From the NCBI GenBank assembly GCA_034359265.1, contig CP136894.1, positions 25,326,501-25,390,500 on the forward strand: a DNA stretch of 64,000 nucleotides. Reading direction: 5' to 3'. The notes beneath the pieces are model-generated. The model had not been told where the DNA came from and ran no database searches. It saw nothing but the letters and a program-made list of their open reading frames with translations. A program made the position numbers and the translations under genes. Shown in pieces: positions 1 through 11,888 of this stretch (position 1 is the first letter of the stretch; each line of letters begins with the position of its first letter). This DNA comes from Canna indica (lineage: Eukaryota; Streptophyta; Magnoliopsida; Zingiberales; Cannaceae).

Positions 1-1386
1 ACTGGATGCTGTAGTTGTTAACTCTGTTAATAAAACTTCTGTTAACAGATCTGGTGCCAAATATGTCCATTCTGTTTCTGGTCTTAATTTGGAGCATCAA
101 TTTTCACCTATTATGGATGGTCCTCGAGAGTTCAGAAAACAGCCTCCTTCTGTGGGTCTTCCATCCTTAAGTGGTACTTCCAAATTGTTGTTGTCTAATC
201 CTGACATTGTTCATGGATCTTCAAAACAAACACTGCCAAATTCCAATATCTGTTCATGGATTGATGATAGCTGCAGTATAAACACTGAGGGTTCTGCTAT
301 GAATCAGTCCATAAAGCCTGAAGAGTCTGCAAAGGTTAAGAAAAGGGCAAGACCTGGTGAAAGTACTAGGCCTAGGCCAAAAGATCGTCAGCAGATACAA
401 GATCGCCTGAAGGAATTGAGAGAGATTGTGCCTAATGGTGCAAAGGTACATCACATGCCTTTATTATTCCTGGGATTTACTCAATTTGCTACTGCATACT
501 TAGTCTTGTACATTTTCTTGTATTCAACAGTGTAGCATTGATGCTTTATTGGATAAAACAATCAAGCATATGCTCTTTTTGCAAAGTGTCACAAAGTATG
601 CAGACAAACTGAAACAAGCTGATGAGCCCAAGGTACAAACTTTAATATCTAGTTTTCATGAAATTTTTTTGATAGTTATATTACTAGTTGAGATTTGTTT
701 GCTACAAGAAATACAGATGAAAAACATTATTTTGCTTCCTTATATAGTCATTTTATTTTGTAGATTATAAGGGAGGAGAGTGGTGTTGTTATGAAAGATA
801 ATCCTGGTGGTGTCACTGGTGGTGGTGCCACCTGGGCATATGAAGTTGCTGGGCAGACAATGGTTTGTCCAATAATAGTCGAGGATCTCACACCTCCCGG
901 CCAGATGCTAGTTGAGGTAAAATTATACTCAAAGCAAATGTTTAAGTTTTACTTGCTGCATATCTTACAACTGGAGAAACTCTTGATGGTAGATGCTGTG
1001 CGAAGAACGAGGACTCTTTCTTGAGATAGCAGATATCATACGTGGATTCGGCTTGATAATCTTGAAAGGAGTAATGGAAATTCGCGAGTGCAAAATTTGG
1101 GCAAGATTCTTGGTTGAGGTAGGTTCTATCTCAAGCAAGGACCAATTTCCATATGCTCTATCCCATGCTCATCAATTAATAATATGTTTTACTTCCACCA
1201 TAGGCGAACAGGGAAGTCACGAGGATGGACATATTTTTGTCACTCATCCAGCTTTTACAACAAAACAGCTGCTTGCGATCGGGTGATCTGATAACCAAAG
1301 TTGTCGATAAAGAAGCTCCACAGTTCCCTAGCTGTCACCAATCTCCGATTTCTATTCCAGCTGGTATACCCAACAGATTGCAGTGA
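1..1386 (+). CDS. LHW-like: LONESOME HIGHWAY-type bHLH transcription factor, C-terminal part (5' end outside window)
   Basis: Five exons splice in phase: 2-445, 531-632, 764-916, 993-1118 and 1204-1386, each intron GT-AG, with stop TGA at 1384-1386. The first exon holds a serine-rich linker and then the atypical bHLH basic region and helix 1 (motif RPRPKDRQQIQDRLKELREI). Exon 2 gives helix 2 (SIDALLDKTIKHMLFLQSV). Exons 3-5 encode the conserved LHW C-terminal region (TWAYEVAGQTMVCPI, LCEERGLFLEIADIIRG, KIWARFLVEANREVTRMDIF). Family knowledge: LHW and its paralogues dimerise with TMO5-type bHLH proteins in the nucleus and promote vascular cell division through cytokinin synthesis. The N-terminal GAF/MYC-like region must lie left of base 1. 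No frame defects were seen, so this looks like a working host gene. It could be the LHW orthologue or an LHL paralogue. Confidence 0.93.
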
Positions 1387-2940
1387 TCCAATGCATGTTA
1401 GCTCTATAAATGCTTGGAGCCAAACCTGTCTCAAGTCTGACATCCTCAGATAAATTTGAAAAATACATAGTCCTGCCTTCAGGATATATAGAAAATGATG
1501 TGGCTAAGCATGACCATCCAATGTGGAGCCATGCAGCTGAGTCAAGGATGCGATAAATGAGAGTGGGTTTGCAGTAAGTATGTGAAGTGATGGAATGTGT
1601 AGGCTTGAAGAAAGTATGGGTCATCAATCTAGCAATGGCATACTTTGTGCATAGAAGTTTGGGTTAGGTGTAGGGATTGAAATGTTTTCCCCCCCTTAAC
1701 TATGTAAAAAATGTCAAACAGTCTGACGTTTAGTGATTAACATAATCTGTTCAGATGATAGGAATTGATTGATCTTGAACAGTGGATCATCTGCTAGCTG
1801 GAATTTAATGCTATTTACTTGTTTTTTTGGTGTTGAGTGGTGAAGGTTCTCTAATATTTTAATAGTTCACCTCGAATATATATAATCAGTTTCTTCTTGT
1901 TTTGCCAACCCAAATCAACTATAAGCTATAAATATGGTGATAATGTATTTCTCATGATTTTTTTTCATTATTTTAAAGTTTTAATTCGTATTTCAAACTA
2001 CATTGACGAAGGTATACAACTAAAGGAAACAAAGTTGTGATAAGTTCCCAAAAAGTCGTGAAATGCATTAATCCTAAATGTAAAGTTGCATGCTGCATAA
2101 ATCCTTTCCATTGTTTTTTTTTTCTCTTCGCTTTTCTTCCTCCTTTTCTTTTCTTTGGGTTTCCCTTTGTAATAATAAAAGTATGTTTTGGAGGAAGATT
2201 CTACTGGATCAGAACCGATGTAGTACAATAAATGATTTAAATTAACTAGATTCTGTCATGCAAACAGGAATAGTTTAATTTGTCTCAGAAACCTTGCAAT
2301 GAATTCATGGAAAAAATGGGTTTTGGGTAAAATCCTTTTGTCAACTTCCAAAAGCAGCAACATTCATGGATAGATTTTGATATCTGTCGTGAATCTTTTT
2401 GGAAGGCAAGTAGGAATATGCATTAAACCGAAATTATATATTTCTCTTTCTTTAATTACTTGCCTTCTTCAAAAAAAGAAGAAGATTCGTATCATCAGCA
2501 ATAAACTCACTAGACCACTGCAATAAAAAAGTATTTAATTCTGATGATTGTCCGCGTGGTGAAAGTAACTAGTTATCCTTTTTTTTTTTTATATTAGAAA
2601 ATAGTTGGAAGGACTATATCTTTTAACTCAATTTGTGTCGATATATACCATGTCTTTGTCGTGGAAGCATCTTCTGTTTCTTATTATCCATGTCTATAGA
2701 CCACGCCTTAGTTTCAAATATCAATGACTTAAAACTTTTGAACTTTGTAACAAATATGACATGAACTTTTAATTTTAATTAATGTGCATATGGACTTGCA
2801 AAAATCTAACAATTGTATCTATTCTCATCTTAGGTCATCCAAGTTATTCTTAGTTATTTGATGTGGACAATCATATGGTTCTTTGGGTATATTGGGCATG
2901 TACGGTAATATATTTTTTGATTGTTTAAAATTAATCACTA
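1387..2940. other. 3' untranslated and downstream intergenic DNA
   Basis: The first few hundred bases are the probable 3' UTR of the bHLH gene. The rest is AT-rich DNA with poly-T runs (for example near 2110 and 2580). No reading frame has recognisable homology and no terminal repeats were seen. Confidence 0.6.
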
Positions 2941-2944
2941 GTTT

Positions 2945-3157
2945 TTATCACCAACGGATTAAATCTGTTGATAATAGTTAAAAAATTAATTGATAATATT
3001 AGTACCAATAGATTTTTCGTTGGTACATCTGTTGGTGTCTCTACTAGGTATTACCAACCGATATTGTAGATACATTTGTAATATTACCAACAAATGATAT
3101 ATTTGCATGTTGGTAATTTTGTTGGTAATACCAACAAAGTTAATTTGTTGGTGAAGG
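2945..3157. repeat. Cluster of TACCAACA / TGTTGGTA motifs (MITE-like or CACTA subterminal relic)
   Basis: About eight copies of ACCAAC and its complement GTTGGT in both orientations lie within 210 bp. This resembles the short inverted motifs that crowd the ends of CACTA elements and some MITEs. No clean terminal inverted repeat or target duplication is visible, so the class is uncertain. Confidence 0.4.
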
Positions 3158-3359
3158 TATATTTTCTTAAGAATATCAAACTTTCCACACCGTATAACTG
3201 TCCTCTTTAAATACAATACAAATGCAATATATAAAACTTTCTCGTTGCACCCCTTTTTGAAACACTAACCTATCTTCGTCGGAGATTTGACAACATATCC
3301 ATTGTAATTGTTGCCTCTATGATCCATCAATAAAATTATATTTTCATGGCTGTCCTAGG

Positions 3360-4351
3360 TGTTGGCCTAAGGTTTTCAACCTTAATCTTAATTTCGGTTT
3401 TGATGATAATAAATTCGGAACTAATGATTTATTGATAAATAATTTTAGGTTCCAAGTGGAGTTGCACGCGACGTCTGCGATCAGAAGATCGATGCGAAAA
3501 TCCAAAACCTGGACCGCGAATCAAACTCGTGCTGAAACTACAGTTTCGTTTGCTTGTTTGGTTGACCATCGGCCAATGTGCGACTGACAAGGCTAACGAT
3601 CGAAAATATGCCCGTTTGAAGCCATTGAGCCCGAGCCTTTGACTGTTCTCTGCCTATTTAAACCCCTCTTATGCCGTCATTTAAGACTTTAGATCCCATT
3701 GAGCCATCATTTAATCCCAAACTAAGCTTTGATTGAGAAATTCTTTCCAAACCCTATCTTGAGCCTTATTTTCTTGATCTTGCATTTGAGCTTGTATTGA
3801 TTCATCATCAAGGCATCAAGAGGAGCTAGGACTTTTTGTTCGAAACTAAGTATTTGTATTTGACTTGTTGCTCCATTTACTTGTATATTTTGTGGTTTAT
3901 TTGCTTAATTTTATAGCTTGTAAAGACCTAGGTTGTTAGGTCTTGAGGGTGAGTAGTTGCCTTAGTGTAGAGGCATAAATCTACTATTGTACACTAGATT
4001 TAGGGTGTCCTAGGAGAGTGAGGTGGGAAGGTGCCTTCGGGGAGAAGACGAAGACCTTCTGGTGTAAATTTCTCATTGTAGGAATCTTAAATTTAATATA
4101 GTTTATTTGAGTTGAAATTCTAAACGGGGTGCTTATGCAGTGGAGTAGGCACGGTTGCTGAACCACTATAAATACTTTTATTTGCATTGGCTTTCTTTGT
4201 GTGTGCTTACTTGTTATTTATTACTTTTTTCTGCTTGCTTAATTCATTTTGTTTAGCCTAAGTTTCACAAGAAATCATTCAAATTGAAATCAGGCTTAAT
4301 TTTTATAATAACATAGTATTCACCCCCTCTAGTGTAGTTAATTACTCCACA
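3360..4351 (+). repeat. 5' LTR of family L element (copia-derived), plus copy A
   Basis: The LTR begins TGTTGGCC and ends ACTCCACA just before a primer-binding-like site. Its start matches LTR starts at 17860, 19499, and in reverse at 42679 and 63179. A TATA-like TATTTAAA lies at 3655-3662. The tract CACCCCCTCTAGTG near the 3' end is typical of SIRE/Opie-type copia LTR ends. It is shorter (0.99 kb) than the 1.52-kb LTRs of the complete copy at 41163, so it probably carries an internal deletion. No matching 3' LTR follows. Confidence 0.8.
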
Positions 4352-4353
4352 AT

Positions 4354-4365
4354 TGGCATCAGGGT
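4354..4365 (+). other. Decayed primer-binding site of copy A
   Basis: TGGCATCAGGGT sits two bases after the LTR. It is a mutated form of TGGTATCAGAGC, complementary to the 3' end of initiator methionine tRNA, the usual copia primer. Confidence 0.7.
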
Positions 4366-4397
4366 TTGTACATTGAGATTTCACTATCTCTTCTACA

Positions 4398-5830
4398 TTG
4401 AACTCAGATTCGATAATGACACTAGAGTCGGTAGTCTATACACCCCCATGGTTCGGCGAGTCTGACTTTAATCTTTGGAAAGGTAGAATATATACATTCT
4501 TAAAGACTCAAGATTTAGGTGTTTTTAGCATGACAAAAAATCAATATGTTGAACCTAAGATTTATATGCATGCATGGACTCAAAATGACATTGATTTATT
4601 TAACTTAAATGCAAAGGCCATGAATTGGATATTTTGTTCTTTGTAAAATAATATTTTTGAAAAGGTCATGTATTATACTTCAACATTTGATGTTTGATCA
4701 ATTTTGAATATGTTATATGATTATGCTAAAACAGAAGAGCTTGCTACTTGTGATGAAAGTGATGATGACAATTGTCAACTTGCCACAACGCTAACCACTC
4801 TTTTGATGCCCATAGTGCTTCTAGTCAAAGGAGCATTTTCAAAAGCTTAAAAAGAAAGATAATTAATTTGTTACTTTTGCAAGGAGAAGGGCACATCAAG
4901 AAGAATTGCCCTTCATTAAAGAAAAAGGTAAGGAAGAGGAGAAGTTAAGGATTCTCATGAAGTATCCTCTTGTCATGACGATGAAGTTACTTCACGACTT
5001 TGCCTCATGGGACTCAAAGATGAGGTAAATCTTCTAATTCTAGTCAGGATAAAAATATGGATAATGATAGCGATACTTGTTCTTCACATTCTCTCGACAT
5101 GTCACATGAAGAATTAGTAGAAGAATATCAAAAAATATATGTATTTCTTTTGAAGAAAAATAAAGAAATTAGGAAGATTAAAAAGGAAAATTCTAAGCTT
5201 ACTAGTCATTTGCATGTTTTAGAATTTGAAAATGAAAAATTGAACACTAGTATGATTGATACATAACATGATAATTTGAAACTTGAATTTGAAGATTTGA
5301 AAAAGAAAAATATAAATTTGAAAAATAAAAATGAAAATTTGAAAAATAAATTGAATTTTAAAAATAACAACTTAAAAAAAGTTTCAAAAATTAAGATAGA
5401 AAATTTGAATATAGAAAGTTCAAAAATTAAGAAAGAGAATTGCATGTTGAAATCTCAAATGCATCGCTTTATATAAATCCATGGATGATTTGAAAAATAA
5501 GATTTTGGATCTTGAGTAGGAAAGTTAATGAATTTAAAAATATTTCCTCCTTTAAGAATTTTAAAAAGAAGAATGTTTCTTACAAGAATGCTCATGCTCA
5601 TGTTTACTCACATGCTAGACATTCCACATTCAAACCTCATGTTCATAAGAAAAATAAAAACAAAAAGTTTCATGTATATTGCTATTGTTGTGGTATCTAT
5701 GGCAACTCTATATATGATTGTACTTTTAAGAAGAATCCAAGTGTTATGAAGATACTTTGGATTCCTAGGCCTATTAACCCCCAATGACCCAAAGCCATTT
5801 GGGTACCAAAGATTTCATACTTTATTGTAG
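4398..5830 (+). pseudogene. Decayed copia-type gag of family L copy A
   Basis: An N-terminal UBN2-type gag segment (FGESDFNLWKGRIYTFLKTQ) starts at 4398 and stops at 4644-4646. A CCHC zinc-knuckle trace is at about 4868-4912 (CYFCKEKG, then a one-base loss that breaks the frame). A long lysine/asparagine-rich coiled coil runs 5057-5475 with one TAA. A second knuckle at about 5688-5729 has asparagine where histidine belongs. The final KAIWVPKI motif is typical of SIRE-type gag C-termini. Gag normally packages the element RNA into cytoplasmic particles. Several frameshifts and stops make it nonfunctional. No protease, integrase or reverse transcriptase follows, so only gag was ever present or pol is deleted. 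Confidence 0.8.
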
Positions 5831-7044
5831 AGAGAGCTAGCACACAAGGATAAAGTAAAGAGGACGAGTTGAAGTTGCTTGAGGACATAAAGGATGCATC
5901 ACCTCAAAAGTGCAACTTCGTATCATTTTGATGTCTTGGGTAATGAAAATTGATATTAAAATGACTTTGGTATCATCTCCTATAGTCTCATATTTAATTA
6001 AAGTTGGTGTTTAGGACACTTGTTTGATTTAAGTAGGTTTTATCCGCTCTTAATACGCTTTGGGAAATGATTTTTGATTTTTTTATCTTTCGGTCTCCTC
6101 AAAGACCTACATGACCTATAACGGATTTTTGCGATCTTACGGTTCTAAATCCTAAGCCAATCATTGGTCTTTTGATTTTCAACCAATAGGAAGGGTGCGG
6201 AAATCTATTTATTTTAAAGACTTTATGCTTTGAGATCTATTTGATTCGTTTTGGTATCATTTTGATTCACTTTGAAATGAATTTTTACTATCTAGCTTAG
6301 GTTGAGTTTTTCAAATAAACTTTTAATTTCACCTTCACTATTTAGTATGTTAAGTTGCTAGTAGTTATATATATGATCGTTGTGCTACTAATGATGTTTG
6401 TTTGCATGTTAAAATTCATTTTAATGACAGGAAATTTTTGAAGAAAATAGAAAAGTTTGGAAAATTATCAAAAAAATGAGGTACATGCTTCATTTTTTAC
6501 AAATACTTGGTGAATTACCTCATGAAACATGTAGACATGTCTATTCTATACTCATGATCTGATTTATACAATGTTTGATTAAAATCTCATAACTAAAAAT
6601 ACTTGGTGAATTACCTCATGAAATATGTAGACATGTCTATTTTGTACTCATGATCTGATTTATATGATGTTTGATTAAAATCTCATGACTATGTAGAATT
6701 TTAAAACTTAAACAATTTCATGCTACAAACTTGATTTTTAAATGAAATTGTGCCAAGTTGATACATTGACTTAAGGACTTTATTTATAGTTTGAACTTGA
6801 TATACATGCTTTGAACGATCATATATTGATTGTATGAAAGTTTGATTGAAAACTAAAAATGATTTAATTTTTTTAGTTATTTACTAAAATGCCACTAGAA
6901 GTTCAGCAAACTTTATATAACTTCGAAAAAGTGCTTTTTGCTTGATTCTTGAAGCAGCACTTTCATTGGAAAATCTAGTTTATGCATTAAAGTTTTAAAA
7001 ATTCTCATCAAATTTATGATTTTATATGGAGTATTGTAAAATTT
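5831..7044 (+). mobile_element. Noncoding internal domain of family L copy A
   Basis: AT-rich DNA without coding potential. It contains the recurring family-L phrase around ACTTGATATACATGCTTTGA (6790-6815), also found near 17535 and 50920 in the same orientation. It stops abruptly near 7045, where the sequence continues as the opposite strand of the same family. Confidence 0.65.
6500..6690 (+). repeat. Direct tandem duplication, two units of about 95 bp
   Basis: Units at about 6500-6594 and 6596-6690 both start AAATACTTGGTGAATTACCT and end AAATCTCAT[A/G]ACTA. They differ at only a handful of bases, so this is a fairly recent duplication inside the noncoding domain. Confidence 0.85.
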
Positions 7045-7322
7045 TCTTTCATTTTACTTATATTTTTCTCCCCCTTTTGACATCAATCAAAAAGGACAAG
7101 AAATGTCAACTAAGATTAAAGTTGGAATTTTTTCATGACAATTTTAGAATTCATTCAAACTTTTAGAATACCAAGATATGATAATGTAAAACATGTATAT
7201 CAAGTTTGAAGTGAAATTAATGTCATTTGATCAAAATTTCAACTTAGCACGGTTTCATTCGAAATAGGCATGAAAATATGAAAATGGCTAAAAGTATTAA
7301 ATTTTGCTATCTACTCATGTTT
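7045..7322 (-). mobile_element. Family L internal fragment, copy B, left part
   Basis: Plus-strand text (TTTTGACATCAATCAAAAAG near 7076) matches the internal 3' end of the minus-strand copies at 42908 and 63367, so copy B is minus-oriented. It is broken at 7322 by the solo LTR and resumes at 10222. Confidence 0.75.
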
Positions 7323-7977
7323 TGTCACGCCCCAAATTCAGGGTCATGTGACCGGACAGGGTATACGTGCCTATACGCCGCAGCCTAACTCATGCACATG
7401 CCAACTCATAAAAATAACAGAATAAACAACAACTTTTATTAATCAAAAGAACCAAAATAGATTTTTATTTCAAAACATCGAAGTTTTTAACAAATAGTTC
7501 AAGTGCGGAAATAATTTAACCAAAGAGCAACAGTTCTTTTAACAAACAAAATTTGAATAAAAACATGAATGTCCCCACGAGACTACAACTCTAAAACATC
7601 AAATCATAAGTGCATGATCAAACTACTACAGACTCGACTATGACCCCTAACTAGGACTGCTATGAGATCAATGTGGCTCCTCTGCCCTCCAGCCACGCCA
7701 AGTGCTCCAGCCCACCTCACCGGTCAGGCTCTGAAAAACAAAAACAACGACAACATGTAAGTTCAAAGAACTGAGTGAAAGGTTCTACCAACCCCCATGA
7801 AAAACCAAATACAGATATAAAGCATAAATGCAAACACCTGACTCAAGCAGGAAAGGTCACAAGGAAGTGACTAGCTATCAGCCCATCTGGCCACCATATG
7901 CCCGAAGGCAACCAATACACAAATGATGAAGATCAACAGGCCTAAGCCTACCATGCCCTAAGGCAACAAAACATAGT

Positions 7978-8457
7978 AGGATAATCGGGATTGACCCATC
8001 CGAACTTATCCTAATATAAAGACACTTGGGAGCAATTGGGATTGGCCCATCCGAACTTGCTCCACGAGAGGCGTAGGAACAATCGGGATTCGCCCGTCCG
8101 AACTTGTCCATTTAAGATATCGCAGGGATAATCAGGATTTGCCCGTTCAAACTTACCTCTTTTAAGATATCACAGGAATAATCGGGAATTGCTCGTCCGA
8201 ACTTATTCATTAAAAGAACCTCGGGAATAATCGGGATTTGCCCGTCCGAACTTATTCCACGAGGCCACACAGGAATAATAGGGATTTGCCCATCCGAACT
8301 TATTCCAAAAGATAACGTAGGAATAATCGAGATTCGTCCATCCGAACATATTCCTTTAAATATAGAATCATTGGAACAATCGAGATTTGCCCATCCGAAC
8401 TTATTCCACAAGATACGCATGAATAATTGGGATTTGCCCATCCGAACTTGCTCCACT
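7978..8457 (-). repeat. Tandem array of ten hairpin-forming repeats in the solo LTR
   Basis: Ten units of about 47-53 bp share the core GGGATTTGCCCGTCCGAAC. Each unit is flanked by arms such as GGAATAA/TTATTCC. Arm pairs change together: AGGATAA/TTATCCT (7978), GGAGCAA/TTGCTCC (8029) and GGAATAA/TTATTCC (8223 and others). It lies downstream of the LTR TATA box in transcription direction, so it would be part of the element's RNA leader. Confidence 0.85.
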
Positions 8458-9861
8458 GGTTGGGAATTAGCCATCCAACCTTTCGGGCCTAACCGACAAT
8501 CCGACTCCTAACCAAACCTCTCTGTCATTCAATAAGATATGACATGACATAACCTAAGTCAAGCCTCTCCTACGGTGTCTTAGGGGTGTCCTTATTGGAA
8601 AGTGTCTTAACACTCCAATGCCCAACCCCAACTCCTAGACCCGTAATGTCATAAACCCGTGAGGTTTATTTCATGCATAAACTTTATTTGTTGGTTCATA
8701 ACAGATTATGCTACCCTTTTGCTAAATTTTAATTATGCAATTAAAATTTTAATCACCAATATTAGGGTTTTGTTTTAGCTTACTGTTGTGCCTGAAACTG
8801 ATGTGTCTAATCCGAATCTGATCTCCAGAATGTGCCCTATGTTTTCAAACTATATTTTCTGGTCAAAACGATAGGTTACATGACTATGTTCAGTAAACTA
8901 TGCACATCATAAATAAGATTTCAAAATCAGTCCTGATTTATCAACTCAGCATGAAATTTTCAGCATAATTGAGTTTCAGCATAATAAGGAAATTAAATCC
9001 GAAAATTTACAGAATATAACTCCCAAAATTTCCATCACATCAGATTCACAATCATTAAAATAAATTTCAAAAAAACCATATTTAATAAGCAAGAACAACA
9101 AGCATCACAACCTTCTTTAACCAAGAACCAACCTTTATGCTCAAGAATTTAAATCAAGAGCCCTCATGCCTTCAAGATCAAATCCATCTTTGAAACACAT
9201 GATTTATTTTCAAAAATCACAGATTTAATATCAAGCATACATTTAAATTATAAATATCAAGATTGATGAACAAATCAAATTAACTTAGGCAATTCATCGA
9301 ACACTTGGAGGTCACCCCCTTTTCTCCACCTTGGCCGAGTACCCCTAGGATCATCCTAGGGCTGCCGAGCCCCATAGGGGAAGGGTTCGGGTCTCCTCTC
9401 GCATGGAAACCACAAGAAACGATGAGAACTCGGAAGTCGACGGTAAAACCAACAAGAACATTATTTCAAGAGCGGCTCAAGAAGACGAAAGAAACCTGAG
9501 AGATGGAGGGGTAAAACCACTCACCTAAATAGGAAGGAGGATTAGAAGAGAATTCCTAGTCGACGGCCTTCGAAATCGGCTCCAAGAGGGGGCGGCTCGG
9601 TTCCACCAAGAGGGAAGGGGGGCGGCGGCTCCAAGGAGAGGAAGAGGAAGGGCGGCGGCTCCTCCTCAAGCTAACGGCTTGGCTTCCAAGGGAGAGGGAG
9701 AGAAAGGAAGAAGGAAGGGGAGGAAGGGTCTTGGCTTTGGCGGCTGGGCTTGGCGGCTCTAAGAGGGGGAAAGGAGAGGGGCGGCTGGGCTTGGCGGCTG
9801 TTCCTCTCTTCAATAGGCTTGTGCTGCTCCAATAGGGAGCCACAAGCCCAAGGGGAGGGGG

Positions 9862-9868
9862 TTTTATA
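9862..9868 (-). promoter_or_regulatory. TATA box of the chromovirus solo LTR
   Basis: On the minus strand this reads TATAAAA followed by CCCCCTCCC. The same context occurs at 56114 and 60719 in the other two LTR copies, about 350 bp into the LTR. Confidence 0.6.
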
Positions 9869-10221
9869 CTCTCTCCTCAACCCTAACTCCACTAAACCCC
9901 TTAGCAAACCCGCATCCGCCTCAAGCCGAACCCAACCCGCTAACCCGATTAAACTTAATTAAACTCATTCTAACCCCATGCTCCACATAAACACCATATG
10001 CGACATAATTTAATAATCATGCACATGCAACAACAAAATTAATTAAATTTATCAAATCAAGAAGTAATCCGCATAAACCAAACTCCTACTTACCCGAGCT
10101 CGCAAGCTCGCACCGGACCACGAGTCAACTCGGCTCGACCTCGAACTAGCCCGCTAGGCTAAAAAACATAAACAATAGAGGAAAAATAAATAATAATAAA
10201 AATTTTATCTAGGATATCACA

Positions 10222-10360
10222 TGTTTTCTCTAACTTAGGCACCTGAACATCTAACATGTGTGAATCTAAGTATGTCAATCAAGTTTGAGCTGAAAATAAG
10301 ATTTCAAAGTCACTTTGTTAACTTATGTTAGTGTTTGGCTTATGTATGTTGACTATATTT
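10222..10360 (-). mobile_element. Family L internal fragment, copy B, right part
   Basis: Begins with the repeated TGTTT and continues TCTCTAACTTAGGCACCTG, the same phrase that ends the window at 63950-63970 (minus orientation). It ends near 10360, where unrelated DNA begins. Confidence 0.7.
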
Positions 10361-11239
10361 GGCAAAAGGTTTCCCAGTTTTGTTCACAGTTGAATTGACA
10401 ATTACAACTGCTCTTGTAACTGTGGATGTCAGCATGAAGATGTGCTGCGATGATGGTTTTTTGGTTGCTGTAATTAATGATGATTTTCTTTATTATCTCT
10501 CTGATATTTTAATCATCTTTAATTACTTGTTTATTGTCTGCTCATTTATGGAATGTGGGAGTGATCTTCATTGATGATCTAAGTGTTACTCCTGACACTA
10601 TTATGTTCGATGATTTATGGTGATTCATGGTTGCCTGTTTGGTTTGAACTGATGTTGTTATGATAATTGATTAAGCAGGCATTTATTCAGATTGATTGGT
10701 TTTCACTATATATTGAAAGAGAATATTTGAATGGAAAATACTCCTATGTGCGTAAACTGTGTTGCCTTATGTGAGGAGTTTAGACTGCTGAGTGTGTAAA
10801 CGACAACAAACCACTTCAATTATCTTTAAGACAAGATGGAGATGAGTTGTTAACTCACTACAACATAGCGACTGTGTGGAGAACGGAACTCTGTGATTGT
10901 GATGTCATAGAGAGGCAAGTCGGTTAGTACTTGTAATAACAAATATATTTTTTGTTATTTTCAATTCACTGTAGTACTGATAGTTGAATTTCGGAGTGTG
11001 AAATCCTAGAACTAATATTGCACTTGTTGATAGTGGATTGAGCATTTGTTCGATAAGGGCCCCGCATATTAGGTGACAAGTTTGCCACCAAACTGCATAA
11101 ACAATTCTTTGTGTTTGCGTGTTTTTTTGTGTTTATTATTTTGTTACTTACCCCATTTCTTGGAAGCAGATGCATAAGCCATTGCAACTTCTTGTGTAAC
11201 TGTTGTTTTACAGAAGCTTCCTTAGAGACAATTATGTCA
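10361..11239 (+). repeat. Probable 3' part of the 5' LTR of a SIRE-like copia element
   Basis: The segment ends ATGTCA at 11239, directly before a primer-binding site, as an LTR should. The first part of the LTR seems absent, and the copy after pol (16268 onward) retains only the other part, so the two cannot be aligned. No coding sequence was recognised. Confidence 0.5.
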
Positions 11240-11241
11240 AT

Positions 11242-11253
11242 TGGTATTAGAGC
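11242..11253 (+). other. Primer-binding site of the SIRE-like element
   Basis: TGGTATTAGAGC differs by one base from the standard initiator-methionine primer site TGGTATCAGAGC. Confidence 0.8.
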
Positions 11254-11888
11254 GATTGTGCTAACCTTTACCTACACAGATCTTTGGAGTGTCTCTTTTT
11301 CTTTTAGGCTCAAGATGGAAGGAATACCTATGGAAAATTCTGTCAATGTTCTTCCATTACTCATCAGAACAAACTATGCTTATTGGAAGGCTCGAATGAG
11401 AGATTTCATCAAGTCTTTGGATGATCATGGCCGTGACACTATAGAGATTGGCTACACACCTCCAATGATAAATGAGATTAAGAGGAAGCCCATAAACTAG
11501 TATACTGAAGCAGAAATTATTGTAGCAAACTATGACAATAAGACTCTAAATGCTATCTTTAATGGTATAGATCCTTCTCAATTCAAACTTATCTCGACTT
11601 GTACTCTGGCAAAGCAAACATGAGAAATTTTAGAAACCAATCATGAAAGATCCCTAACACTTCAGAAATCCAAAATTGAAATCCTCAACACTAGATTTGA
11701 AAATCTGAAGATGGGAGAAGAGGAAAACATTCAAGACTTCCCCATGGGCGTATCAAAGATCTTATGAACAATGCTACCAACCTTGGATGGTTATGAGATC
11801 CATGCCTACAAAATTCGACATGAAAGTTGCAGCCATCAGCGAAGTTCATGATCCATCAACCATTACTCTTGACACCTTGATGGGAAAA

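Larger units (their letters stand above)
7323..10221 (-). repeat. Solo LTR of the Tekay/Del-type chromovirus (inserted in copy B)
   Basis: Plus strand reads TGTCACGCC to GATATCACA with a perfect 5-bp target duplication TGTTT at 7318-7322 and 10222-10226. The empty site (CATGTTTTCTCTAAC) is preserved at 63944. The reverse complement starts TGTGATATCCTAGAT and matches the LTR at 60371 (TGTAATATCCTAGAT), including the block with CTCGCAAGCTCGCACCGG. A TATA box (complement of TTTTATA) is at 9862-9868. No internal domain is present, so this is a solo LTR left by LTR-LTR recombination. Confidence 0.92.

Noticed and set aside
8112..8474. 120-codon minus-strand frame with repeated SSDGQIPII
   Set aside because: It is a by-product of the LTR hairpin repeats, whose period happens to keep a frame open for part of the array.
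9556..9907. Proline/serine-rich minus-strand frames
   Set aside because: They lie in the GC-rich part of the chromovirus LTR after its TATA box; matching frames in the other LTR copies are not conserved.
10852..10866. CACTACAACATAG resembling a CACTA terminus
   Set aside because: No subterminal repeats, no partner end and no target duplication; chance match in a copia LTR.
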